The position numbers and the translations under genes are program-made. The notes beneath the pieces were generated by a model that searched no databases, was not told the DNA's origin, and was given only the letters and a program-made list of their open reading frames with translations. Shown here piece after piece: positions 32,907-45,078 of a stretch of DNA of 64,000 bases; the first letter of the stretch is position 1, and each line of letters begins with the position of its first letter. This DNA comes from Hyposmocoma kahamanoa (taxonomy: Eukaryota; Arthropoda; Insecta; Lepidoptera; Cosmopterigidae): assembly GCF_003589595.1 (NCBI RefSeq), contig NW_020653409.1:3547170-3611169 (forward strand). The letters run 5' to 3'.

Positions 32907-33962
32907 ATCGTATAGTTTTGTTTGCTGATGACACATCCTGGATTTTTAAAACAGACAGACATGACATTAACTATGACCGTATTAATGATACCCTCTCTAA
33001 GGTAATTTATTGGTTTAATGCTAACAATTTATTGCTTAATGCCAAGAAGACAAAATGTGTTAAATTTGAATTACCTAACGTAAAATCGACTAGTCCAAGC
33101 ATAGAAATAAACGGAGAAAAGTTAGACCTTGTTAATAAAGCAGTCTTCTTGGGAGTGACCTTAGATAGTAAACTTCAGTGGTTTCCACATATATCGTCTC
33201 TGGCCAGCAGATTAAGCTCCGCTGCATACGCAGTCCGCAGAATATGTGAGCTTACCGATGTTAGTACTGCTAGACTAGTTTACTTTAGATACTTCCATAG
33301 TATAATGTCCTACGGGATTCTCATGTGGGGTAAAGCGGCAGATATTCAAACCATATTTGTATTGCAAAAACGAGCGATTCGTTCTGTGTACCGTCTAGGC
33401 TCTCGGGTATCTCTCAGAGAAAAGTTTAAGGAGACTGGTATCATGACTGTGGCATCACAGTACATTTACTCAAATATTTTATATGCCCGTAAAAATATAC
33501 ATAATTTCAATAAGAAAGAAGATATCCATAATATTAACCTTAGAGCTAAGTCCAAACTCATGGTACCACGATTTCGTTTAACCAAGGTAAACGACTCTTT
33601 TATGGGGAACTGTATACGTTTTTACAATAAGATTCCGGAGCATATATTAAGTTTATCATTTCCTAAGTTTAAAAACTACATTAAAAATATTTTGATCGAA
33701 AAATCATATTACAAAATTGAAGACTACTTACGTGTTAGATAAAGATGTACGGAAAGACGACATGGCTCCAGAATCCACACAAATTTGATTCAAAGTGTAT
33801 TCCATAGCATTTAAGTTTATTTGAAAAGAGCAATCCCTAGAGTTTCTTGCTCGTTCTTCTCAGGGAGGTCAGCGTAGTGAACGAGCAGTAGCTTAAATGT
33901 GACGTTTTCAAGTGTAAATTTATTTTACCTATGGAATAAATAATCTTTGACTTTGACTTTGA
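32907..33962 (+). mobile_element. 5'-truncated non-LTR retrotransposon (jockey/CR1-like)
   Basis: An open frame to 33742 encodes the second part of a reverse transcriptase: the catalytic FADD (in LFADDTS), then WFNANNLLLNAKKTKCVKF and LGVTLDSKLQW, and the thumb/C-terminal part ending YLRVR. The fingers domain and endonuclease are missing, so it is a dead, 5'-truncated insertion, as is common for LINEs. The 3' UTR ends in a ctttga repeat tail (33940-33962). Partial copies lie at 48841-49394 and 55540-55985. The frame is still open, which suggests a fairly recent insertion. Confidence 0.85.
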
Positions 33963-34011
33963 CATCGCACGCTCTCCATGATATACTTACTCGTATCATG
34001 TAGAATTTATA

Positions 34012-34230
34012 AAGCTGCTAATAGATTGACTGCATGTTTGCAGTTAATGCGTGAAGTCGTAATCAACTTCATGCAGCCGAGACCTCGACTGCATGAAGTT
34101 TAACGACTTCACGCATTAACTGCACGCAGTCGATGTAGGCTGCATGAAGTCGGTTTCGACTACATGCAGTTAAGTTGATTACGATTTCACGCATTAACTG
34201 CAAACATGCAGCCAGTCTGTTAGCAGTCTT
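34012..34230. mobile_element. Palindromic MITE (219 bp)
   Basis: Arms of about 60-100 bp are near reverse complements: aagctgctaatagattgact at the left, agtctgttagcagtctt at the right, with repeated gcatgaagt and ttaactgca inside. No sure target duplication. Confidence 0.7.
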
Positions 34231-34699
34231 CAGTATTAAAAAGGTACCGCTAATATCCAAAAAGGATAAGTAGATAACTACGCGGCGAAGTAAAAATGGT
34301 GACAAAACCTGCGAAAAGTTATCCTTTGCTGACGATGATGACGACTGATGCGACCTCTTTCATCGTCATCCCACCTTTTTATCGATCACCTTTTTCTCTT
34401 GTTTCTGGCCACTTACTTTTAAAATTTCGAATCGTTCCTAAATTCCTGTTCTTCGTCACTCTCTTCTTTCTCTTTTCTCTCTACTAAATTTCCGAAGCGA
34501 CACACGTGCTCGACTTGACATGCAATTCCAGTTAAATCATGTAACCTAATGCTTATGAAGCATAATACTTCTACAAAATACAGGCTTTTTGGGTCTTTAC
34601 TTTTACCTGTTCTTTTCCCTTCCTGTAAACTTTTTTTATTTCTACAATAAAATTCATGTGACCGAGGCTTGTATTGAATTAATCGAGACCCGCGTCACA

Positions 34700-34806
34700 G
34701 TCCTAAACCCCAACTCGCATTGGGACAGTGCCGGGAACAATCCAACCCTGTCCCCAGAGAAGACATATGGCTAGCAGTGGGACGTATATGGGTTGATGAA
34801 GATGAA
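34700..34806 (+). repeat. LINE 3'-end-like repeat
   Basis: Contains ctagcagtgggacgtatatg followed by ggttgatgaagatgaa, with aactcgcattgggacagtgc upstream. Related words occur at 25975-26000 and, reversed, at 58480-58550. Confidence 0.45.
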
Positions 34807-37570
34807 ACGTATTTGTTTTTTTCTTTAGTAAAATGCAATACGTAATCTTTCTTTCGGGACGTTTAAAAGGGGCTCTTTGGCTGCATTCATTCCCACTAGT
34901 CCACTGACAAGTACATACCACTGTGGTACTAGCGAGACTTTTTTCCTACTAGTACTTTCATCCGAAATGATTTTCCACGATGGTACTATTGTATTTGAGT
35001 AGAGGTTGGCAAGGTATTTTTTAAATTTTTTTCCTGCTATTCCTTTGCGGAGCAAAGGCCTCACTTTCTTTCCTCCACTCCTCGCGATTTAATGCCGGTT
35101 TATTTTTTATTCAGTATAGCATGTTCGTTTATAAAACCTAATGATATGAAACGAACGACCTACAAAGCTGGGCCAACTTTCAAACGTTGACATTTATGCC
35201 CCACTGATGGGTACGGCTTTCCTGTAACCAGAGCGTTATTAACCAAAGACGCAAACTAAGGAAGTCTTTAGAGGAATGTGTACGTATTTTCTCGGAACTG
35301 CATTTACTAGATCAATGGTTTTAGCCGAAGTCATCCATGAAGTTGAAACTGCTACGTAATGCAATCAAAAGAATTTGAACTTGTTTGGATACATTCACCT
35401 CTAATTTAAAGTCACTGAATTGTCATCCACGTAATGCGATTGCAGCTAAAACTCATTTATAACACCCACAAAACAAGTTCATCGTGCGTACTCAGTCCTG
35501 CCCGCATCGCCGCGCGCCTCGTTGAGGCCAACGATTTCCCAGAATCCTTTATTTCCGATTCCGAAATACTCGTCGCTGCGGGCGCGGACGGCGGCGGGGA
35601 GCCGCGGGGCGACCGACCAGCGCCCGCGCATTCTCTGATACCAAGAAATCCCCGCGCGTTATTCTGGGGCAATGCGGTGTAAAACCCGAAACACGTAACT
35701 TCTAGATGTGGCCCTGCCGTTATAAATAATCAGATTGCGTACAAACAAGTCGGTGACCCTCACGATAACTGGCCATATTTGAATTACTCGGAATCACTTC
35801 AGCTTCTCTTAAACCTCATCTCGAGTGTCTTTTATAGCGTAATTTTGGGAATTCACAGAAACAAAGTGTTAAATGTTCTTACTTCATTTTATTTGATAAT
35901 ACATTAGACTGTAACATTAAATTTTGAACGTAACATTAAAAATATAATCGTACACCGAAAGTACCATGAGCGTGTCCCGCGTAACAAAAAAGCAGAGGAC
36001 AAGCATTTGTGGGACAGGTGTTGAATTGACAAAGATCAAAACTTGCACCGCTTGACGCGCCTGTTTCTTGTTGCGCTAGCCACGAAAGATGCAGCACGTG
36101 TAACGTGCATTGAATGTGGACGATATCGTATTTACAACGTTTAATAATGACACGGATTAGTGTACACGATTTATTTAATTTGTTTCTTAAATGTAGGAAC
36201 CTACAGCGACTGTCCTTCAGACGTATATCAATAACAATTTGTTCACAACAACGTGTTGTTTATTTTAATTATTTGCAAGTTATACACTAATCCAACAATA
36301 TACATAGCTGACTATTTATTTGTTGTACGTAACAAAACATTATATCGACTTAAAAGGAAATGCGTATGAAAATCTATAGGCATAAAAAGTATCGGAAGCA
36401 AAAGTTTTCGATATTTGGAAATTTGTTACTTCCGATCGTGCTTAAAATATATTTAAAATCAATCAGTCAAAAACTTATCATAATCCTAATAAGGCAAGTA
36501 TACCTAATTTATATTAATAGTTACCTGTTACGCATATAATTTTATACAATTAAAATCATTACATTATTGTATATACAAATACATAATAAAAAACTATAAT
36601 ATCAACAGGCTTTAAAATTGATAAGTCAATTCAATAAAAGCTTAGCTACGAGCTAAAATTCATTTAAGTGATAAAAACTTACATTATATCTTAATACTTT
36701 AAAATAAAACTTAACATATAATTAACTAATTAAAACAATGGCATTACATACAGCACCTAATGCGGACAGCTGCCGAAGCGATTACACAATAATCTCTTAC
36801 GTAACTGTGCTACTATGCTCGCTATTTTTAGGAAAATGCAATTTTCCACGCGTGCATGGAACATAAACAATTTCCGGCTTTCGTGTATTTCATGCGACGA
36901 TTCTAGCGTGAGCCTTGACATTTGATTCGCGATTAAACCAATACCGGTCAAAGCAAGACGTGAAATTTTATATTACTAATGGGTCTGACTTCGTCGAGTG
37001 AAATACGCTCGACAGCCGTTTTGATAGGGAAATCGTTAAATTACTAGGTACTTTCTACCCGACTTATTTGAGGTCACGTTGTGTTAAGGCAAGGCCCGGC
37101 TCGTCGAGAACAAGGATCGCTCGACCGATGTTTGTCTTGCGGTTTCGCAAACCCGATACAAGCATAATAGGTAAACATGAGATTTTATAAGTAAACGTGA
37201 TGAGTTCACTAGAAATACGAGTTAGTTAAACTGGTAAGGTTAGTTTTATTTGGAAACTTGGTACTGTGAATTGTACGTAGAAACAGCTTTTCTTACTAGT
37301 TGGGAAGTAGTCCAGATTGACAATATTACGGTGAACGTGGACTGAAATTTAAGTAACAATAGATCAAGGGTATGTTCTAAGGTTTTCGCGATTGTCTCAT
37401 TTACGAAGTGAAACTATTTTCTCTTACCTAAATCACGTATTTTTACTTAAAAAAAACCCGACGTTTGGTATTCTTTACAGGACTTATGGTCACGCTATTG
37501 AGACCCGAAAAAATTGCTAAATTTCCAACCAAGAACTTAAAATTTTGTCCAAAAATACTAAATATATAAA
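34807..37570. other. Gene-poor sequence with a GC-rich island
   Basis: Mostly AT-rich, no recognised gene. The exception is a GC- and CpG-rich block at 35470-35690, open on both strands; it may be a promoter/CpG island or an unrecognised exon. Confidence 0.35.
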
Positions 37571-37572
37571 TA

Positions 37573-37930
37573 TCGTCGGGGATAGTGCAATAATGCGTAA
37601 CTAGCATTGGATTATAAGTTTGCATTTCGGAATAAATGCAAACTTGCATATTATTGCATATTGGATAATTAGTGGCCAAATCAAATACGCGTAACTGTCG
37701 TGCCAACCAAATTAGCACGATTTACGGGTTCTATCGTTATCAGTCCGTAAACAACATAAATTTGTGCTTACTGTGCAAAATTGAAAGTCATAGCCATTGA
37801 AATAACTAAGTAATGACGTTCAATTATTTTCTTGTAAAATTTGGTTTAGTGAAGATACGCGTCTTTTACCAATGCTAGATACGCGCCTTTTACCAACGCT
37901 ACATACGCAGATTTGCACTATCCCCGACGA
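37573..37930. mobile_element. TIR element, CGTCGGGG family, copy 1
   Basis: tcgtcggggatagtgcaa at the left and its exact complement at 37913-37930. Inside are aaatcaaatacgcgtaact, accaaattagc and gatttacggg, shared with copy 2 at 43610-43884. No open frame; target duplication unclear. A non-autonomous DNA transposon. Confidence 0.75.
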
Positions 37931-40900
37931 AATGTAAAAGTGCTGAAGCTGTTCCTAATCCTTGTGAAGCTTAGCATACAGCTAGTCCCGAGAATTTAAC
38001 TGTCTAGGGGCGTACACCGCCCGGCATATAAATGTACCTAATACGAATACAAGAGACGCCGGCCGCTTGTTACGTTTCCAATGTTCCCATTACAAACACA
38101 GTCACGTTTCGGTTTTGCAAACTGCATAAATGTACGACTATGTACGACATTTTTCTCTCTAATTGGCTACTTATGGAAACCTAAAGCTCCGTTTGAAAAG
38201 AAACGTACATGGGTAGAAAATCTTCCTTTGAGATTCATGTTTTTTAATAAGTTTTCACCCATTTATTTGAGTAGGCAAAGGTTCTATCTAACAGCCACTT
38301 TATATATTAATGTTTTCCTTGTTTTGTTGGAAATTTTGATATGTCATTTTATTGTTTTTTTTTTAGATAGAGAGTACTGTTTTTTTTTCTTTTACTTCAT
38401 AGGCTTGCGTATACAATTTAATGCATGAGTATGTGAATCAAAACTATGAACATTCAAACCGCAAGGCGGATCACAGTAATTAAAAATGCATTCTAGTAAC
38501 GCCATTACAAAGAAATAAACGAACTTGAAATCTTTAAACATCGATTTGATTGAAAAGTCTAAACAAGAAAAATCTATTTTTATGTTGTTTTATCGATGTG
38601 GTAATAATAGTATCGAATGTGTGCGAAGCAACTGTTTACTTTCAGAAAGCCTGGAACGTATAACATACAGATGTTATTGACATATTCGGAATATCCGTTC
38701 AATTACGCCTTTGGCCATAAATGGTCTGTGTAATGTATAGTACGGTATGATAATGCAAACAAGCTACCATAGAGCAATAATTTGAATTCACTTTTATGTA
38801 TTTGTTTTATTGTCGTTTGACAGTACTGACAACAGGTCATTGGTAGCATGCCGCTATGTGAGCTAAGTCAACTTTGCTTCGCTTGCGGTGTGGCTTGCGA
38901 TACAATGGCGATGCACGTTTTTAATGATTGAACATACGCGAATCGCGCGTTTGCATCCATGCAACCGCGTATAAATCGCTAGTGTCACGATGCAATAGCG
39001 CGTTTCACAAAAACGCGTTTATATCGCTGCTAAAAGTGTCCGTGTGTAACCACTCTACAGTGCTAACAAACGATGTTTACACGCACTTTAATATAAATAC
39101 AATTAGAGTAAATAATTCGTTTGACAAAAACTTACGTCGAAATAAATATTTTCAAAAACAAACGTCCACATTAATGAACTGATAATAAATATGTACTTTC
39201 ATTGTATTTATATTGTGATAATAAAAGAATGACAACATTCTGTGAAGCTGTGATTACACGCACGGGCGGTGTTAGCAGGAAAAACATGCTTTCAAAAGAT
39301 TTTTAAGTCAAGTAAATTTCTTAAACAACATGACTTAAGGCTGGATTTACGTTTTCTATTTGTCAGATCTTGTTTTTTGCGAATTTAAAAGCAAAAGTCA
39401 TGCGTTTTGTAAACAAATTCATCAAGGTTCAGAAGACTATGTGTATTTTTGGCTATCTTTTTGATGCTAAAATTTTCGTATTAAATGTTATAAAATGTAC
39501 ACTAAGCTTTATAAGATAGACTCCAATTTTAAAGAAAAAAATTAACGCAATTAGGTACAAAACTACAGTCAAACGAATATGAACTTTATATAAACTTTTG
39601 TAGTTTAGTAGACTTTTTATTTCAACATTAAGTTTTATAATCTTGAGGTATATTTTGCAAATAAGATTCTAATAAAATGTCATTTGTTTTTTAAATCTAA
39701 AAGTGTCTAGTCTAATGGGAAACATCGCTATAAAAATCAATTGAGCTGTTTATAGCACCCTTATTGGGTATTTCTTTCTTACCCCTCTAGGTTTTACCAC
39801 GAAATTTTTCTATTGTATTTTTTTTTATTTTACGACTAATATAACGGTTTTTGAAACGCACACATGCAAGTATCGTGCATACATTTTAAAAATTTGATGA
39901 TTTTTTGCATCGTGAATGTCGCAATTCACAAAAAAATTAAATCATGACGTGTGTAAGCCCAACTACGACACTTAGCATAGCATTTTTCAACAGAACTCTA
40001 ATGTTCATACATATAGTATAAAAGTCGGAGTTCTCTCAAAATGGCCAGGTACTTTAACGATCACGTAATTGCATACCTTATACTACTTATTATCTTAATC
40101 AGATCCATAAGCGTCACGCTCGTAACGAAATTATCATCGATTTTTATAGAAAACGACAATTTTCTTAACATTGTTCTAAACCGGTATAAACCAGACAAAA
40201 GCACTGTATGTACAGTAAAATATTCATTTAAATTAAAGCAACAGTGCAATATTATACTACAATTTGCATAGCCAATTCTTTACCACAGTTAAATAGCACG
40301 TAAGAACATTCTAAAGTTTATTCACGTAGTAAATTGGTTATATAAATATTTTATAAGGCCGATCAATACGACCTGAAGCTAATTTAAGAGCAATTTCAGT
40401 GCAAGAAACTAAATTTTGTTGGTTTTCAAGAAAAGATGAAAAGTGCCCCAAACCAAAAAAGTAAATTCTATTAACTTATTACCAGATATAGGAATAGGCA
40501 GTTATTTAAACTTCAAGTATGTATAGTGGTAGTTGTTATTATTTTGATGTTTAGCAATTAATTCAAAAAGGCATTGTTATATATTTAGATGAAAAGTTTT
40601 GTCATTGTAATTAAAAATATAACAATAAAATTATTAATACAAAGATCAAACACTAAGAAAAAACTTTGATCCGGCTGGATTCGAACCAGCGCCTTCAGCA
40701 TACCGTTTTGATTTTTTGCCTTTTATTTTTCATCATTCCTGGATTTCGGACGGAGGTACTATCCGCTCTATATTATCACATCTATAAAATTATACCCTAC
40801 CTATTCCTGTCTCTACGTATTACATAGTTATATTCAGAATGCGCTAAATTTTTTTACACGCGTCAGTTTTTTAATCTATCTTTCTGATTAATTAGATGAT

Positions 40901-41470
40901 TTTGAAATAGGCCGATTTCTAGAAAACCATCGTTTATGTTCTGTTTTTCTATTCTACCACTTCACTTTAATATATGCAACAGCCATAGTAAAAAAATATA
41001 CGAATTAATGAAAATGCCTTTAAAATAGTTTCAATACATTTTTTCTGATATTGTGTTATTGTAATCACTACGGATTAATTAGAGCTGGATAACGCTTAAG
41101 CACTTTATAATTTCCTCTTGCCGTTCATTTTATCGGCTGTATTATCCGATATTATTACTTTATCGATAGCATTAACAACAAAACATTGAACATTACGTAC
41201 CACTTCTTTTACTTATATGGAACGTTGCAAGGTAAAAAAGGCTAAACGATATTTTCAAAATTGAATGAATGAATGTATGCAAATTCAGAAATAAAATCGT
41301 TGAAGCAAATATCAATCTATTACTTCAGAACTAGAATTATTTAGCCTGAACAAAACTTGAGCGATAGACTTGGGTATCGATTGATCGACCCCCTTACTTA
41401 ATTATAGATTTAAAGTTCATTTGTTTTTTAGTAAAATGTTGATAAAACAACTAATTGCAACATCTTTTTT
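37931..41470. other. AT-rich intergenic sequence
   Basis: Nothing clearly genic. A dispersed repeat lies at 38905-39050 and a tRNA-like SINE fragment at about 40655-40715 (ggctggattcgaaccagcgc). A 76-codon ORF at 40041-40271 has a TATA-like tataaaag 23 bases before its ATG, but no other support. Confidence 0.4.
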
Positions 41471-41471
41471 T

Positions 41472-41945
41472 TAGGCTTTTGGACAATTAAAAAGTACTTC
41501 GCGGATGTAATACATAAAACTTGAAGTCGATATTCGTATTATAAAAACGTCATTCTCTCAGTTAGTTGGTTTTAAGGAGTATTGCAATATTATTTACTTT
41601 GTTTAGGCTTTTGAAGAATTTGGAAAGTACTTTGTAGACGCAATACACAAAACAATAAATATGTTCATATGATTAAGTTCGATAATCGAATTATAAAAAG
41701 GGCATCATCAGGTTCCCTGTGCGAAAAGATCAATGATTTTATTTCTCTCAGTGGAGTTGCATAAAAGAAGTAGTGCAATATGATTTACTTTGTTTAGGCA
41801 AATGGAAAATAATCTGAAGACACAATTAATAAAACAACACTGGTGTCAATATGAATGAGTTCAATAAACGCATTATAAAAACGGCATCATCAGGTTCCCT
41901 GTACGAACAGATTAATGCTTTTATTTCTCTCAATTCTGGAAATGC
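41472..41945 (+). repeat. Diverged tandem repeat, three units
   Basis: Units start at about 41472, 41602 and 41789, each with tttaggc, an aagtactt/aataatct stretch, a-c-a-caaaac and cg-attataaaaa. Units 2 and 3 share gcatcatcaggttccctg and ttttatttctctca. Unit length 130-190 bp. Confidence 0.65.
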
Positions 41946-43609
41946 TAATCGCCCGAACCAGTTGATAGTTCGCGGGGAGCGCGTACCTTCTAAGAAACGA
42001 AAGCGAGATATCTGCTAGGGTTGTGCAGCATCGCTTGTTTTATCAGGTATTTACTTAGCGAAGGACAATCGATTCGATCTTACCGTGAAGTTGTACTCGT
42101 AATATCATATAAGACAAGATACTTTTTAGCTGCATTTTTATTGAGTAGAAAGAACAACAGGCATTGAACTGGAAATAATGTCTAATCAATTACTCTTTTT
42201 TGAAATTCTATTGGATACACCCTCGTGATTTATCCATGAATTGAGTAGGCAAAATTGAATTAAATTGTTTATTAGTGAGCTATTTTAGTTATCAGTTAAA
42301 TCAAAATTAGGATAAGATCTTTAGACAGATTACCTAATTGCAATTTCTTGAAATTCAATCGTACTGATAAGCGTTCGTAAGTCAACTCTTTAATTGATTT
42401 CGAGTCAAATGGGGCAATCAGTGCGATGAGTTCCCAGCACTACGGGGGCTAGTGAGAAGTGTGATTATCGTAATAACCTCCCGGAACAGGCGGAGGGCTC
42501 TTTCCGATCTCCATTTGTAAACATATACACAGATGTTCCGTGACGTGAAAAAAACTGTGAGATGATTGATGCTGTGCGTTTTGGTAATACGCATCTTTGA
42601 TTTTCGAGAACGCAATTAAGCAGCGTAAGAGAGGCTTATTTATTAAAAGTTATAATTTAAAATTGTAGAAGAGAAACAAAAAATTAATGTTTTTTTTTTT
42701 CAAGGAAGTGGTCCAATGGTAGTAATTTGAAATACGGTTTGTGTAGAGATTATTACGATAAACGAGAGTTTAGAACCCAATTCAAGAGAAAACATTTAAA
42801 TTAGAAAACGTCGAAGGCGTGAAGCGTTCTTAAGAATGTTCCAATTTACCCAGAAACGAGATTAAAACGCGCGTTACGTAAGAAACAATCAATGCCTGAT
42901 GGCTTCCTGGAGTAAATTAATATCTTAGTCCGAAGTGTGTATTGGGCAATTATCTTGATTCTTTGAACGACATTAAGATATTTCTCAAAATCGTAGGAGT
43001 CCACTTTAAAAATCTATTTCTTTTTTTCAAAATATCTTAATTTATATACACACCCACCCGGATGGAAGTTCAACTCGCCTTGCATTTTAATTTTCAAGGA
43101 GTTAGAACGCACAAATATTGTTATTATCCAAGAATAAGTATTCTGCGATTTTGGTTCGGAAAATGACATTTTGTGCACCAGTTTTAAAATGAGACTATCA
43201 GCGCAAAAGTGGTGTAATCCAGATTCAATTTTTTTTCTGCAATATTATTTTAAATTACAGTAAAATACACGTTCATGTATTTATTTTCTATAGTGTCATA
43301 TACCACTAAAACCACCATTTAAAGTACAGTACCATTTAAAGTTATTTGTAGAAAAAGGTTAATGTGGGTTACACCACTATTGCGTTGATATCCTCAAATA
43401 TTGTTTTAAGACATTTAATACTGAAAATGCAAGGTGGCTCGAATTATGTGCCCGGGAGTGTACTTATATGTCTATGTTCTAAGATGTGACTGTTCCTTGA
43501 GGATGTTCCTTTATGTGAATCCAAAATATTTCGATCGTTCTCTGGTTGATATTCACTGCCTAATTTCCGGAGCATAATTAATTATTTAAGTATTCACATG
43601 ACATAAATA
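41946..43609. other. Intergenic sequence without recognised features
   Basis: AT-rich. A slightly GC-richer patch at 42415-42530 is open on the minus strand but unlike any protein I recognise. Confidence 0.35.
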
Positions 43610-43884
43610 TCGTCGGTGATAGTGCAATTACGCGTAACTGGCATTTGATTGTAGTTTCCATTTCGGTAATTTAGTTACCAAATCAAATACGCGTAAATAT
43701 CGTGGCAACCAAATTAGCGTGATTTACGGGAATCTATTGTTATCAGTCAATGGACAACATGAATTAATGCTTGGTGTGCAAAAATGAAAGGCGTAGCCCT
43801 TGAAATAACAAAGTAATAACGTTAAATCCCTCTCCTGAGAAATTTGGTTTAGTGCAGATACGCGCCTTTGCACTATCCCCGACA
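43610..43884. mobile_element. TIR element, CGTCGGGG family, copy 2
   Basis: cgtcggtgatagtgcaa at the left and ttgcactatccccgac at the right; interior colinear with the copy at 37573 but shorter. Flanked by aatat on both sides (43606-43610 and 43884-43888), a possible 5-bp duplication. Confidence 0.75.
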
Positions 43885-44499
43885 ATATTATAATTTATTA
43901 AAGCTCATATAGTCAAACACTTCAATAATAAAAAAATGCCACAGAAATTAAGCAGATAACATTAATACTCCTATCTAGTCCTCCTATCTATTGTAATGTT
44001 TAAATAACCATGCCAATTGCCTGGTCTCAAAGTAAATTCAATGGCCTAGAGAAATTAACTCCGCAGCACTATTCACAACATCCATACTCTCGAAGTTTGT
44101 CAACGAAAACACGGGCCCATTCGAAACTTGATAGTTACAAACTAAGAATGTATGACAATGCGATTTATATTCTTATTTGCACGTAGTTGAGCAAAAAGGC
44201 TCCAATCCACAAAATTATCAAAAAATTTGTTACATGTATCAAACGCTTCCTAAAGTCTAACCTCGTAGATCAGCAAAAAAAAATCCAACATATAAACGTA
44301 AATAAATAAAAATCCAACATATAAACAAATAAATATCTCCTGCCATATCTCGAAAGTTACTGGATGTGTATTGGATCATTTTTGTTAAACTACGTCCAGT
44401 TTTAGCCCCGATCGATCGAAACTAAAATCGTCTTATAGTGGGAAAACGTCTGTAACTACTGATATCGTGCTTCGAGAGTAGGGCTCCAGACTAGAACCA

Positions 44500-44640
44500 A
44501 AGAAACGTTCGTATGTCAAATTGGTGTTACCAGGAATTGAATCCGGGACTCTATATTAGAACTCACGGTGCTGGACCAGCAAGACCGCCAAATTTTAATA
44601 AATTATTTATCATTATTATTTATGACCAGCAGTAATTCGT
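44500..44640 (-). repeat. tRNA-like SINE fragment
   Basis: ccaggaattgaatccgggac is a reverse-oriented box B-like sequence, followed by acggtgctgg. Just downstream of WASHC1. Confidence 0.35.
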
Positions 44641-44765
44641 ATAATCGTGTTCAATTCTTTAAATACGTGTATAATTTAAAATATTACATGTTTAATTTAA
44701 ACCTCAAGTCCGTAACTGTCTCTAACTTATTTTTGGATAACCTTTTTTTTTAAGTCAAAAGAACA

Positions 44766-44771
44766 TTTATT
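44766..44771 (-). terminator. Candidate WASHC1 poly(A) signal
   Basis: AATAAA on the minus strand (tttatt on plus), about 120 bases past the WASHC1 stop. Confidence 0.45.
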
Positions 44772-44889
44772 AAACAATTTATATATTGAACGAGATTTGT
44801 TTACACAATAAGTAAGATTCTATTTTCGAAATACCATAAATGGGAAAGGCGGTCTTATATCCTTTTTTTTAATACCTTTAGGCAAAAGC

Positions 44890-45078
44890 TCACTCCCACT
44901 CATTCTCACTGGATGAATGCTGTGCTGCCGAAGATTCTTCTCCCGGTTCGGGTATGACGCTGGCGAGGGTATGTAGTACTGTTCCGCTAGAACGTTCAGC
45001 TCCAGAGATTCCGCGACGCCGCATTGATAACTTGGCATGAAGGTCAGCCATAAGGTCTCCACCGCTTGGTTTCTTGTC
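44890..45078 (-). CDS. WASHC1: WASHC1 terminal exon (connector and acidic tail)
   Basis: Acceptor tttaacag (minus strand), phase 0. It encodes DKKPSGGDLMADLHAKLSMR, RRGISG, a Ser/Glu-rich spacer and ENEWE, then TGA at 44892-44890: 62 residues. The longer open frame in another phase is a shadow. Confidence 0.93.
   Translation of the reverse strand, partial: DKKPSGGDLMADLHAKLSMRRRGISGAERSSGTVLHTLASVIPEPGEESSAAQHSSSENEWE

Noticed and set aside
38081..38428. 115-codon plus-strand ORF
   Set aside because: Low-complexity, Phe-rich AT sequence with no ATG at the start and no homology recognised.
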